Source of the DNA: Acinetobacter pittii ATCC 19004 = CIP 70.29
GTDB taxonomy: Bacteria; Pseudomonadota; Gammaproteobacteria; Pseudomonadales; Moraxellaceae
NCBI RefSeq assembly: GCF_000369045.1
Contig: NZ_KB849789.1
Span: 370,586 to 434,585 of the forward strand
Length of the DNA stretch: 64,000 nt
Reading direction: 5' to 3'
A model generated the notes under the pieces. The model did not search any database. It was not told where the DNA came from and saw only the letters and a list, made by a program, of their open reading frames with translations. Positions 44,517-52,250 of the stretch are shown piece after piece. A program made the position numbers and the translations under genes. Numbering within the stretch: position 1 is the first letter of the stretch; each line of letters starts with the position of its first letter.

Positions 44517-45119
44517 TTAAAACAAGAGGGTTATAGCGATACTCCACATAACGCAACCAATAATGAAATCTAAAATTTTCCAAGCTTTAGGATTGGTAAA
44601 TAGTGGCTTTAATAATCTTGCACCATAGCCCAGACTAAAAAAGAAAACCCAAGAGGCAAGAATGCTGCCCAAAGCAAAACTCACTTTATCTTCAAGCTGA
44701 GTTGCAACTGAACCAATCAGAACAATAGTGTCTAAATAGACATGAGGATTAAGCCAAGTAAAGGCAAGACAGGTCACTAATGCTTGAGTTAATGTTTGTT
44801 TTTGACTGCTATCAAGGTCCATACTTTGGGTAGTCTTAAATGCAGCATAAAATGCTTTGGCACCATAAACGAATAAAAACGTTGCCCCTAAATATTTAGC
44901 CACGGTAATTAAGATAGGTGATGCCGTCATGATTTCTGCAAAACCTAATACACCACATGCAATTAAAATTGAGTCGGACAGTGCGCAGATTAAACACAAC
45001 CAGAATACATATTGCTGTTTAAGCCCTTGTTTGAGGACAAAAGCATTTTGAGCTCCAATTGCTACGATAAGCCCGCTACCAATACCGAAACCTTTAAAAA
45101 ATATACTAAGAGAGAACAT
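44517..45119 (-). CDS. argO: LysE/ArgO-family amino-acid exporter
   Basis: A 200-residue inner-membrane exporter with about six hydrophobic segments. GIGSGLIVAIGAQNAFVLKQGLKQQYVFWLCLICALSDSILI (about 11-52) and the ALVTCLAFTWLNPHVYLDTIVLIGS block (about 112-136) are LysE signatures; the NPH(V)YLDT motif is characteristic of ArgO and LysE rather than of RhtB. The divergent LysR gene next door is of the ArgP/LysG type, so export of arginine or lysine under ArgP control is likely. Confidence 0.88.
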   Translation of the reverse strand: MFSLSIFFKGFGIGSGLIVAIGAQNAFVLKQGLKQQYVFWLCLICALSDSILIACGVLGFAEIMTASPILITVAKYLGATFLFVYGAKAFYAAFKTTQSMDLDSSQKQTLTQALVTCLAFTWLNPHVYLDTIVLIGSVATQLEDKVSFALGSILASWVFFFSLGYGARLLKPLFTNPKAWKILDFIIGCVMWSIAITLLF

Positions 45120-45137
45120 AACAATAAGGTGAAAAAA

Positions 45138-45158
45138 TCAGATATGGGAATTATCTGA
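45138..45158. promoter_or_regulatory. Perfect dyad in the argO-argP interval
   Basis: TCAGATA-N7-TATCTGA, 19 bases upstream of the argO start. It could be an ArgP binding site. On the argO strand it is followed by six T, so it could also act as an attenuator-like hairpin in the leader. Confidence 0.5.
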
Positions 45159-45191
45159 CTTTTTATTAAAAAATAAGTAAAATTAAGAATA

Positions 45192-45222
45192 TTTAGGTTT
45201 GGTTAAAAAAAATTTAGGTTTG
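45192..45222. repeat. Direct repeat TTTAGGTTTG in front of argP
   Basis: Two copies (45192-45201 and 45213-45222), 21 bases or two helical turns apart; the second overlaps the argP ribosome-binding region. Confidence 0.45.
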
Positions 45223-45224
45223 AT

Positions 45225-46115
45225 ATGTTAGATAGCAAACAATGTGAAGCCTTTCTTGCAGTCGCAGAATTGGGAAGTTTTGATGCGGCAGGGGAGCATT
45301 TATATATTACACCCTCGGCAGTGTCCTTACGCGTACAGGCTTTAGAAAAATATTTAGGACAAATTCTAATTATAAGGGGGCGCCCGTGTGTGCTCACTCA
45401 AGCAGGGCAAACTTTATTACAACATTTACGGCATACGAGGTTAATGGAGCAAAATTTATTACAAGGTTTGATGGGAAAATCATCAGAATCTGAATTTTAT
45501 AAAATTGCTCTAGCTTCAAATGCAGATTCATTAGCTACTTGGCTTTTACCAAATATTCAGCAAACACTTTTTAAAGAAAAAATAGTATTAGAACTAAAAA
45601 TTGATGATCAATCTCACACGCACACTTTATTGGAGACAGGACAAGTCAATGCCTGTATTTCGGCAGAAGAGCAGGTCATGTCAGGTTGTTTAGCTCAACC
45701 ACTAGGAAAAATGCGTTATAAAATGTTGGCCTCTGCTGAATTTGTAAATAAATGGTTTAGTGCCGGAGTGAATAGAGACGCATTAAGAAAAGCACCAGCA
45801 GTTATTTTTAATCATAAAGACTTAATGCATTCAGAGGTTTTACTAAAAGGATACGGTTTACCGATGCAAAGTTATCCTTATAGTTTTATTCCAGCAACAG
45901 ATGCTTTCGTCAAAGCAATTCAATTAGGTTTAGGCTATGGTATGGTGCCCGAGTTGCAGGTTCAGCCACTACTCGAAAATGGAACACTTGTTGATATTAT
46001 GCCTGAAGCCGAACTTGATGTTCCTTTATATTGGCACCACTGGAAAAGACAGTCACAGCAACTTGATGTATTAACTGAGACGATTGTTCAGTCAGCAAAA
46101 AAGATATTGAGATAA
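45225..46115 (+). CDS. argP: LysR-family regulator ArgP (LysG type)
   Basis: A 296-residue LysR regulator starting MLDSKQCEAFLAVAELGSFDAAGEHLYITPSAVSLRVQALEKYLGQILIIRGRPCVLTQAG, which matches the ArgP/LysG opening closely (SFDxAAxxLxVTPSAVSQRI type). The rest is a substrate-binding domain. E. coli ArgP has 297 residues and activates argO when arginine is bound. Divergent from argO with a dyad and direct repeats in between. Confidence 0.9.
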   Translation: MLDSKQCEAFLAVAELGSFDAAGEHLYITPSAVSLRVQALEKYLGQILIIRGRPCVLTQAGQTLLQHLRHTRLMEQNLLQGLMGKSSESEFYKIALASNADSLATWLLPNIQQTLFKEKIVLELKIDDQSHTHTLLETGQVNACISAEEQVMSGCLAQPLGKMRYKMLASAEFVNKWFSAGVNRDALRKAPAVIFNHKDLMHSEVLLKGYGLPMQSYPYSFIPATDAFVKAIQLGLGYGMVPELQVQPLLENGTLVDIMPEAELDVPLYWHHWKRQSQQLDVLTETIVQSAKKILR

Positions 46116-46117
46116 AT

Positions 46118-46504
46118 TTAAGTCCGTGAGCGGGCATAAAAATTTGAAACATGCTGAATATAAAACTCTATATCTTGTGTTGAGTAACCTAAAAGTTGTC
46201 CGATTCTACGGTCAAGTTCTAAGCGATCTTCGAGTTGAGTCTCCTTTAGTGATTTTTCAATACATAACACAAGTTCATTTAAATCTGCTAAAGGAGCATT
46301 TTTATAGATCAGCATAATTGAAAATGGTAAAGGTAAAGAGGTTTCAATATCTTTACTCAGCATAGATAAAGTACCCTGCTCGAGATGCTCTAAAAACTCG
46401 GTAGGTAATAGATCATAAAACAAAGCGATGGGTTTCTCGCCTGAAAGTAGTAATTCTAGTTCACACTCTTCATGCGGTCCAAGTTTTCCAAGCTGTACAT
46501 TCAT
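46118..46504 (-). CDS. Hypothetical cytoplasmic protein, 128 residues
   Basis: Starts MNVQLGKLGPHEECELELLLSGEKPIALFYDLLP. No signal peptide or membrane segment. There are acidic helices, LEDRLELDRRIGQLLGYSTQDIEFYIQHVSNFYARS forming the C terminus; the last part resembles a small helix-turn-helix-like fold, but I would not assign one. The frame is open upstream to 46543, without a ribosome-binding site; AAGAG precedes ATG 46504. It is convergent with argP, two bases between stops, with no clear terminator. Confidence 0.72.
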   Translation of the reverse strand: MNVQLGKLGPHEECELELLLSGEKPIALFYDLLPTEFLEHLEQGTLSMLSKDIETSLPLPFSIMLIYKNAPLADLNELVLCIEKSLKETQLEDRLELDRRIGQLLGYSTQDIEFYIQHVSNFYARSRT

Positions 46505-46550
46505 GTAAATACTCTTATTTTTATCTTTAATATTATTATGCAAAATTCAT

Positions 46551-46608
46551 GCACAGTGATGATGAAGGCTATTTATTGTTCATCACTGTGCTTAATCAAA
46601 AGATTAAG
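46551..46608. repeat. Two adjacent perfect hairpins between the hypothetical gene and rsmI
   Basis: GCACAGTGATGA/TCATCACTGTGC (46551-46562 with 46580-46591) and CTTAATC/GATTAAG (46591-46597 with 46602-46608), the second overlapping the rsmI stop codon. Neither has a proper T run; together they may end rsmI transcription. Confidence 0.55.
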
Positions 46609-47440
46609 ATTGTGTTAACTCAAGCGCACGTTGATAAGCGACTTTTTTCTTAACTCCTGTTAAATCAGCAGCCAGTTGAGATGCCGCTTTAACAGATAAA
46701 TCTTGAAGTAAGCGCTTTAAAAGCTCATCTAATTTCTCTTGTTCCAGATCTGTCTTTTCTGGTGCACCGCCAACTACTAGAACAATTTCGCCTTTTTCTT
46801 GATTGTGATCATTTTCAATAAAACTGACCAAATCTTTTAAAGTCATTTTTTTGATGGTTTCAAAGGTTTTGGTAATTTCACGTGCGAAACCTACAGGACG
46901 ATTTTCACCAAATACCTCAGCCATATTTTTTACACACTCTAAAATACGATGTGGTGCTTCATAAAAAATTAAGGTCTGAGTTTCATTTTTGAGTTTTTCT
47001 AATTGAGAAATACGTTGAGAAGCTTTTGATGGCAAAAATCCTTCAAAACTAAAACGATCACTCGGTAGGCCTACTGCACTTAAAGCGGCAATTGCAGCAC
47101 ATGCGCCAGGCACAGGAACAACCTTAATGCCATGTTCTTGAGCAGCTCGAACTAACTTAAAACCAGGGTCACTAATAAGTGGTGTACCAGCATCACTAAT
47201 TAAAGCAATGTTATCGCCTGCAAGTAATTTTTGAACTAACTGCTCAATTTTATTACTTTCATTGTGGTCATGACATGCAGTAAGTTGAGTCGATATATTA
47301 TAGTGCTTAAATAATTGTGCTGATTGACGTGTATCTTCGGCAGCTACAATAGAAACTGATTTTAAAATATCAATTGCACGGAAAGTCATATCATCTAAGT
47401 GCCCGATTGGGGTGGCTACAACGAATAACTGAGCACTCAT
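46604..47440 (-). CDS. rsmI: 16S rRNA (cytidine(1402)-2'-O)-methyltransferase
   Basis: A 278-residue tetrapyrrole-methylase-fold enzyme that methylates C1402 in the ribosomal P site. LFVVATPIGHLDDMTFRAIDILKSVSIVAAEDTR (about 4-37), ALISDAGTPLISDPGFKLV (about 78-96), VPGACAAIAALSAVGLPSDRFSFEGFLP (about 107-134) and FYEAPHRI are full matches to the family. Divergent from yraN, the same arrangement as in E. coli. Confidence 0.97.
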   Translation of the reverse strand: MSAQLFVVATPIGHLDDMTFRAIDILKSVSIVAAEDTRQSAQLFKHYNISTQLTACHDHNESNKIEQLVQKLLAGDNIALISDAGTPLISDPGFKLVRAAQEHGIKVVPVPGACAAIAALSAVGLPSDRFSFEGFLPSKASQRISQLEKLKNETQTLIFYEAPHRILECVKNMAEVFGENRPVGFAREITKTFETIKKMTLKDLVSFIENDHNQEKGEIVLVVGGAPEKTDLEQEKLDELLKRLLQDLSVKAASQLAADLTGVKKKVAYQRALELTQS

Positions 47441-47649
47441 TTGGTTTTACTCCGTACAGATAAACAATTTTAATGGGGTAGTTTACCCGAAATTATGATT
47501 TGGGCGTGAACAATGTCTGCCAACCTTTGCTTTTCCAAAATGATCTGATTTTCATTTGTTCAATTTAGATCAGAAAGTACGGGTATATTTAGCGAAATAA
47601 TTTAAGCATCAAAATATGTGGTGCTACTTTTAATTTGGGGAAGATAAGA

Positions 47650-48051
47650 ATGCTATTAGCGCAGCAGTTGGGGAAATGGGCAGAGCAAACAGCTTTAAAC
47701 CTGTTGCAAAAGCAAAACTATGTATGGGTAACCAGTAATTACCATTCACGCCGTGGTGAAGTGGATTTGATTGTTAAAAGAGGGCAAGAGCTGGTTTTTG
47801 TTGAGGTAAAGGCACGTACTATAGGAAATTATGGACAGGCTTGCGAAATGGTGACAAGAACAAAGCAGAAGAAAATTATTAAAACCGCGATGCGTTTTTT
47901 ACAGCGCTACCCATCTTATCAGGATTTTTATTGTCGTTTTGATGTGATTTGTTTTGATTTTCCACAGAAAATTGCAAAAACAGTACAGCAAGACTTTTCA
48001 AATTTCCATTATGATCTGCAATGGATCGAAAATGCATTTACTTTGGATTAA
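47650..48051 (+). CDS. yraN: YraN/UPF0102 endonuclease-like protein
   Basis: A 133-residue protein of the restriction-endonuclease-like fold. [35 protein letters not shown] (about 7-41) with E and D in GEVDLI, and [10 protein letters not shown] (about 46-55) with ExK, make up the putative nuclease site. The cellular role is unclear. ATG 47650 follows GGGGAAG; an in-frame TTG at 47635 is unlikely. The order rsmI / yraN / BON lipoprotein is the same as E. coli yraL-yraN-yraP, without lpoA. Confidence 0.93.
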   Translation: MLLAQQLGKWAEQTALNLLQKQNYVWVTSNYHSRRGEVDLIVKRGQELVFVEVKARTIGNYGQACEMVTRTKQKKIIKTAMRFLQRYPSYQDFYCRFDVICFDFPQKIAKTVQQDFSNFHYDLQWIENAFTLD

Positions 48052-48130
48052 GAGTTCATTACTCTTTTGAGCAAATTAAAACCGATGTTTTATGATCAAG
48101 CCAAGAAGAGATTGATAGGAGTCTGGTGGA

Positions 48131-48838
48131 GTGTTGAAACGTATTGCTGTAACAGCGCTTTGTGTCGCAAGTTTGTCAGGTTGCGCAAGTTTTATTTCTG
48201 GTGGAACAGGTACAGCTCCAGTCGGAACAGATAGTGGTGTACGTAGCTTAGGTCAGGTATTCATTGATTCTTCAATTAAACGTACAGCGAATATTAACCT
48301 CTATAAGCTTGATCAGCGTTTTAAACAATCACGTATTAATATCGAAAGTTTCCATAGTACTGTTTTATTAACAGGACAAGTGCCAGACCCATACTTGAAA
48401 CAATTGGCAGAAGACAACCTTAAAGCCATGAGTGATGTAAAAGCTGTACATAATTACATTACCGTGGGTAATAAGGTCAGCTATAACACGATCATGCAAG
48501 ATGCTGGTGTAACTGCAAATACACGTGCTCTATTAATGAAAGCGCCAGTTGTATCGGACAGTAAAGTACTTGTCCATACTGAAGATGGTGTTTTATATGT
48601 GATGGGCCGTTTAAATACAGCTGAAATTAATGATTTAAATAATGTGCTTCAAAATGTTGGTAACGTGACCAAAATTGTGACACTCATTGATAACGTTGAT
48701 TTAGCACCTGCGCCAGCGGCGAGTACTGCTAGTGCAACAACTACACCAATTATTAATAACGTCATTGCTCAACCAACAGTTCAAACTCCTGTTGCAATTG
48801 ATCCTGACCAAACAGATCCAGCTTCGAATGCACAGTAA
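48131..48838 (+). CDS. dolP: BON-domain outer-membrane lipoprotein (DolP/YraP-like)
   Basis: A 235-residue lipoprotein. The signal MLKRIAVTALCVASLSGC ends in lipobox LSGC (Cys18). Two BON domains follow at about residues 45-115 and 118-190 (RINIESFHSTVLLTGQVP, DSKVLVHTEDGVLYVMGRL). The Thr/Ala/Pro tail is longer than in E. coli DolP (191 residues). The start is a GTG at 48131 with AGGAG eight bases in front; TTG 48134 is the alternative. It probably helps maintain outer-membrane integrity near the division site, by homology. Confidence 0.9.
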   Translation: MLKRIAVTALCVASLSGCASFISGGTGTAPVGTDSGVRSLGQVFIDSSIKRTANINLYKLDQRFKQSRINIESFHSTVLLTGQVPDPYLKQLAEDNLKAMSDVKAVHNYITVGNKVSYNTIMQDAGVTANTRALLMKAPVVSDSKVLVHTEDGVLYVMGRLNTAEINDLNNVLQNVGNVTKIVTLIDNVDLAPAPAASTASATTTPIINNVIAQPTVQTPVAIDPDQTDPASNAQ

Positions 48839-48841
48839 TAT

Positions 48842-49705
48842 ATGAATCTGATTGAACAACTACAAAGTAAAATTGAACAGGCGCGAACTCTTTATAAAGA
48901 GTTCCGCCTTTATGATTTGGGGAGTTTTGCTTTAAACCGTTTTACTCCAAAAGATGGTTTTGAACAGGTCGCAAATGTACGTTATGGTCTAAAGCCGCGT
49001 CACCGTTTGGATATTTACCGATCTGTTAAAAAACTAGCACATCAGCCTCTTATTGTTTTTGTACATGGTGGTGCTTGGCAACATGGTAATAAGCGAGATT
49101 ATCTTTTTATTGGTGAGACGTTTGCTAAAGAAGGCTATGACGTTGCAGTTATCAACTATCAATTAGCTCCTAAAAATATTTTTCCGAGTTTTGTTGATGA
49201 CCTGACTCAGGCATTGAATTATTTACATCAAAACCAAGACAAACTAAAAATTTCTACAGAAAATGTTGTGCTTATGGGGCATTCAGCAGGGGCATTTAAT
49301 GTAATGTCTGCTGTTTATCACCCAACGCCAAATCCTATTCAATGTTTAGGCAATATTAAGGCGATTTTCGGTTTAGCTGGACCTTATCATTTTGATTATA
49401 AGGGTGACCCACTAGCTGAAGATGCTTTTGATCAAAGCATTTCTTATCAAGAAGTGATGCCATACTATTTCGTCAATCAAAATAGTATTAAACATTACTT
49501 GCTCATGGCTGAAAATGATCAGCTTGTCGGCAAAGAAAATACGTTGGATTTGGATCGGGCTTTAAGACAGAGTGGAAATCACAGCCATATCGCTGTGATT
49601 CCTAAAACTGGACATATTACAATTTTGGCCAGTCTTTCTAGCTTTATTAGCCACTATTTCAGAACGAAAAGAACGATCTTACATTTTCTCGAAGAAGTGT
49701 TTTAA
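48842..49705 (+). CDS. Alpha/beta hydrolase (hormone-sensitive-lipase-like esterase)
   Basis: A 287-residue protein. FVHGGAWQHGNK (oxyanion loop HGGAW, about residues 76-87) and the nucleophile elbow MGHSAGAFN (about 144-152, Ser at the GHSAG centre) identify the fold; Asp in ENDQLV and His in TGHITIL complete the likely triad. No signal peptide, so cytoplasmic. The substrate is unknown; it starts three bases after dolP ends, so both are probably one transcript. A large palindrome covers its stop codon. Confidence 0.9.
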   Translation: MNLIEQLQSKIEQARTLYKEFRLYDLGSFALNRFTPKDGFEQVANVRYGLKPRHRLDIYRSVKKLAHQPLIVFVHGGAWQHGNKRDYLFIGETFAKEGYDVAVINYQLAPKNIFPSFVDDLTQALNYLHQNQDKLKISTENVVLMGHSAGAFNVMSAVYHPTPNPIQCLGNIKAIFGLAGPYHFDYKGDPLAEDAFDQSISYQEVMPYYFVNQNSIKHYLLMAENDQLVGKENTLDLDRALRQSGNHSHIAVIPKTGHITILASLSSFISHYFRTKRTILHFLEEVF

Positions 49706-49755
49706 ACGAGAGTCTCGTTTAAAACACGGCAGATTACCCAGCTTGGGTAATCTGC
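49697..49755. repeat. Two adjacent perfect palindromes at the convergent ends of hydrolase gene and nudC
   Basis: GTGTTTTAAACGAGA-G-TCTCGTTTAAAACAC (49697-49711 with 49713-49727) spans the hydrolase stop codon. GCAGATTACCCA-GCT-TGGGTAATCTGC (49729-49740 with 49744-49755) spans the nudC stop codon. Stems of 15 and 12 bp, no mismatch and no T run. They may act as a bidirectional transcript end and 3' protection. Confidence 0.75.
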
Positions 49756-50477
49756 ATAATCATTGAATGAGCAATACTTCCTTTAAACGGAATCTCAGGT
49801 AATTGATCAATTTTGAAGAATTGGGCATCTGCAATTTCTTCTTCTTGAAGCTTAATTTCACCCGACTCATATTCTGCCCGAAATGCCACCATAAGGTTAC
49901 TTGGGAATGGCCAAGGCTGACTTGACATATACTGAATATTTTTAAGTTTTAAACCTACTTCTTCAAAGGCTTCACGTTGTACTGCTTCTTCAAGTGTTTC
50001 GCCCACCTCAACAAAACCTGCAATCAAACCATACATATTGGTTTTGTTGTGAACTGATTTAGCCAGCAAGATTTCATCATCACCACGAGTAATGACGGTA
50101 ATAATGCAAGGGTTTACACGAGGATATTGATGGTAGCGACAAGAAGGGCATACCATTGCATATTCGGTTGGATGAACTTCTGTCGGATGTCCACAGTGGC
50201 TACAAAACTTATGGTTACGTCGCCATTCAAGTAATTGAACAGCACGGCTCGCTTGCAAAAACTGTTCTTTCGACCAGCTGGTAATAAGCTGGCGAATTGG
50301 GACAAGTTGTAAGCCTTCGGGGATAGGTTCCTCAGCAAGCAAGTCACGTGCAATGACTTGCTCATCATGAGTGAAAAGTAAATCACTTGCTAACTTTTCG
50401 ACTTTGGGTAGTTGGAGATTCTGGTCAACCAGTAATTGTTGATGATGGAAAATATAAGCAAGTGATAATTCAGACAT
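49734..50477 (-). CDS. nudC: NAD(+) diphosphatase / NADH pyrophosphatase
   Basis: A 247-residue Nudix hydrolase that cleaves NAD(H) and, in E. coli, removes NAD caps from RNA. The zinc ribbon CSHCGHPTEVHPTEYAMVCPSC (about 103-124), the Nudix box GFVEVGETLEEAVQREAFEEVGL (about 163-185) and the NudC-specific SQPWPFPSN (about 194-202) are intact. Its ATG shares a base with the fimL stop (TAATG), a tight coupling. Confidence 0.95.
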   Translation of the reverse strand: MSELSLAYIFHHQQLLVDQNLQLPKVEKLASDLLFTHDEQVIARDLLAEEPIPEGLQLVPIRQLITSWSKEQFLQASRAVQLLEWRRNHKFCSHCGHPTEVHPTEYAMVCPSCRYHQYPRVNPCIITVITRGDDEILLAKSVHNKTNMYGLIAGFVEVGETLEEAVQREAFEEVGLKLKNIQYMSSQPWPFPSNLMVAFRAEYESGEIKLQEEEIADAQFFKIDQLPEIPFKGSIAHSMIMQITQAG

Positions 50478-52120
50478 TAAGCTGCCTTTTTTTGAAGTTG
50501 TTGACTACTCGACAATGCTACATTAAACATGGATTGTAGAACAGGTTGTTTATTTTTTAAATTGTCAACTAACATGTCAATGCCTGCTAATACGTTAAAA
50601 ATACAGTGAATTTGGTCTGTATTAAAAGGCTGGCTTTGTTCAAGTTGCTCTTGAACAAATTGGGCAGTTTGGAGTAAAGCATGTTGTTGAGTCGTGCTTC
50701 CTAAAAATTCAGCTGCACCCGCTAACTCTTTTAATGAACCTGCAATCGCTTCAATATTTTGTGTCTGATCATTGGCATACAAAGTAAGACTTTGGCAGAT
50801 AAAATCAATTAAATTTTTTGTCTCAGTAAGCAAAGCTTGGTGAGCTTCATCAAGACGATCTAAAGAAATAGCCGTATTATTTACGCTAAGTTGTAGACGA
50901 TTTGACGTGTAATTGCGTACCAAAATACCAATTGAGTTCATGGCAGATAAAATACTGTTCATTAGCTGCTGAGCATAGTTTTCGTCACTTAAAATGTTAA
51001 GTTGACTTAAACTGCTGGCTTGTTGAGAAAGAGCAGATGCGGCTTCAACAAGGTTTAGAAGTTTAAAGGTATATGCCAGTTGTAAAAGGCTCGCTTGTAG
51101 TTGTTGTGCTTTTTCAGGCGACATATTTTGATAGTTGTATTCAATATCATTCCGCACCTTATTCATTTCATCCAAGATTAATTGGCTGACTGTGTGCATC
51201 GTGTCAAAGTCCGGACCAAAAAGATGGCGACTTAAAACGAGTAATTGAGTATCAGTTGGTGTCTCATCACCAATATGAAGCTGGTTACGAATAAGGTAAG
51301 CAATCTCATCTTCTTGAGCGATGACAATACTTAAAATATCTGCGAATGCCGCTAAATTAGGTTCAAAACTTTCGGGTGCTGCCAAAAATAGAGCAATATG
51401 ACTTTCAATATTAATCAGTACACGTAGGCGTGAATCATTTAAAAGTAAGTCATCAATATGGTTAAAAGCGTAATTGACGAGCTGCCAATATTTTTGGCTT
51501 GGCTGAGTGTTCGCCATGCTGACCAAATAGGTTGCAATAAGTTTAAAGGCTTGAAAATTCTGAGCTGAGGCTGTCTTTTTTAAAAATTGGTGTAGAGATA
51601 GTTTGTATAGTTGATGGATGAACTGAGTTTTTTCACTAATTAATATTTCAGGCAAGGGTAGTTCAAGCGAAGTATTTGCAAGTAAAGGAACAATAGCTTG
51701 TCCCGATGTAGTTAGAGGCTTATTTAAAGCCAATTCTAAATTATTTAAGGTTGTAAGAAGAAATTGTGGAACTTGTATTTCACGCAAACAGATAAATTCA
51801 ATATAACGCTTTACCATGGTCGTGCCTTCACTTAGGGCAACCACATCATCCGTATTAATTTGGGTTGGATTCGCAATAATTTTTTGCATCAACTCAGTCG
51901 AATATTGAGTGATTTTTGCAAGATAAGGAACATCAATTAAGCGTAGAACTTGAGTGCATTGTTTAAATTGTTCTAATGCATCATCAATACCAAAAGGGAG
52001 AGCCTGTTCTTCAATTAAGGTACTTACTGCACCTTCAACCAGTTTTATTGAACGATCAATTTCATGTTTAATGATGAGTAAAGCTGTTGGATCGAAATGA
52101 ATCGACGTATGCTCAGACAT
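50477..52120 (-). CDS. fimL: FimL-like protein (twitching-motility regulator)
   Basis: A 547-residue helical cytoplasmic protein. The N-terminal DPTALLIIKHEIDRSIKLVEGAVSTLIEEQ and the repeated four-helix, Hpt-like units resemble FimL of Pseudomonas aeruginosa, which is related to the N terminus of ChpA but lacks phosphorylatable histidines and promotes type IV pilus function through cAMP/Vfr. Synteny supports it: fimL and nudC are also neighbours in Pseudomonas, as I recall. AGGGGA before ATG 52120 fixes the start. No pilus genes are in this window. Confidence 0.75.
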   Translation of the reverse strand: MSEHTSIHFDPTALLIIKHEIDRSIKLVEGAVSTLIEEQALPFGIDDALEQFKQCTQVLRLIDVPYLAKITQYSTELMQKIIANPTQINTDDVVALSEGTTMVKRYIEFICLREIQVPQFLLTTLNNLELALNKPLTTSGQAIVPLLANTSLELPLPEILISEKTQFIHQLYKLSLHQFLKKTASAQNFQAFKLIATYLVSMANTQPSQKYWQLVNYAFNHIDDLLLNDSRLRVLINIESHIALFLAAPESFEPNLAAFADILSIVIAQEDEIAYLIRNQLHIGDETPTDTQLLVLSRHLFGPDFDTMHTVSQLILDEMNKVRNDIEYNYQNMSPEKAQQLQASLLQLAYTFKLLNLVEAASALSQQASSLSQLNILSDENYAQQLMNSILSAMNSIGILVRNYTSNRLQLSVNNTAISLDRLDEAHQALLTETKNLIDFICQSLTLYANDQTQNIEAIAGSLKELAGAAEFLGSTTQQHALLQTAQFVQEQLEQSQPFNTDQIHCIFNVLAGIDMLVDNLKNKQPVLQSMFNVALSSSQQLQKKAA

Positions 52121-52250
52121 AAACGTTCCCCTTTGCAAAAAAATCAATTGTTATATTCGTAGTGCTCAATAATTTGAGCTAAAAATCTATGCGACTAATA
52201 TAACTTAACTTACAAAGGGGAAAAGCTAAAAACACTAAAGAATCAAAAAT

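Noticed and set aside
45120..45160. Lysine riboswitch before the LysE-type exporter
   Set aside because: The leader is far too short for a lysine riboswitch; only one simple stem is present.
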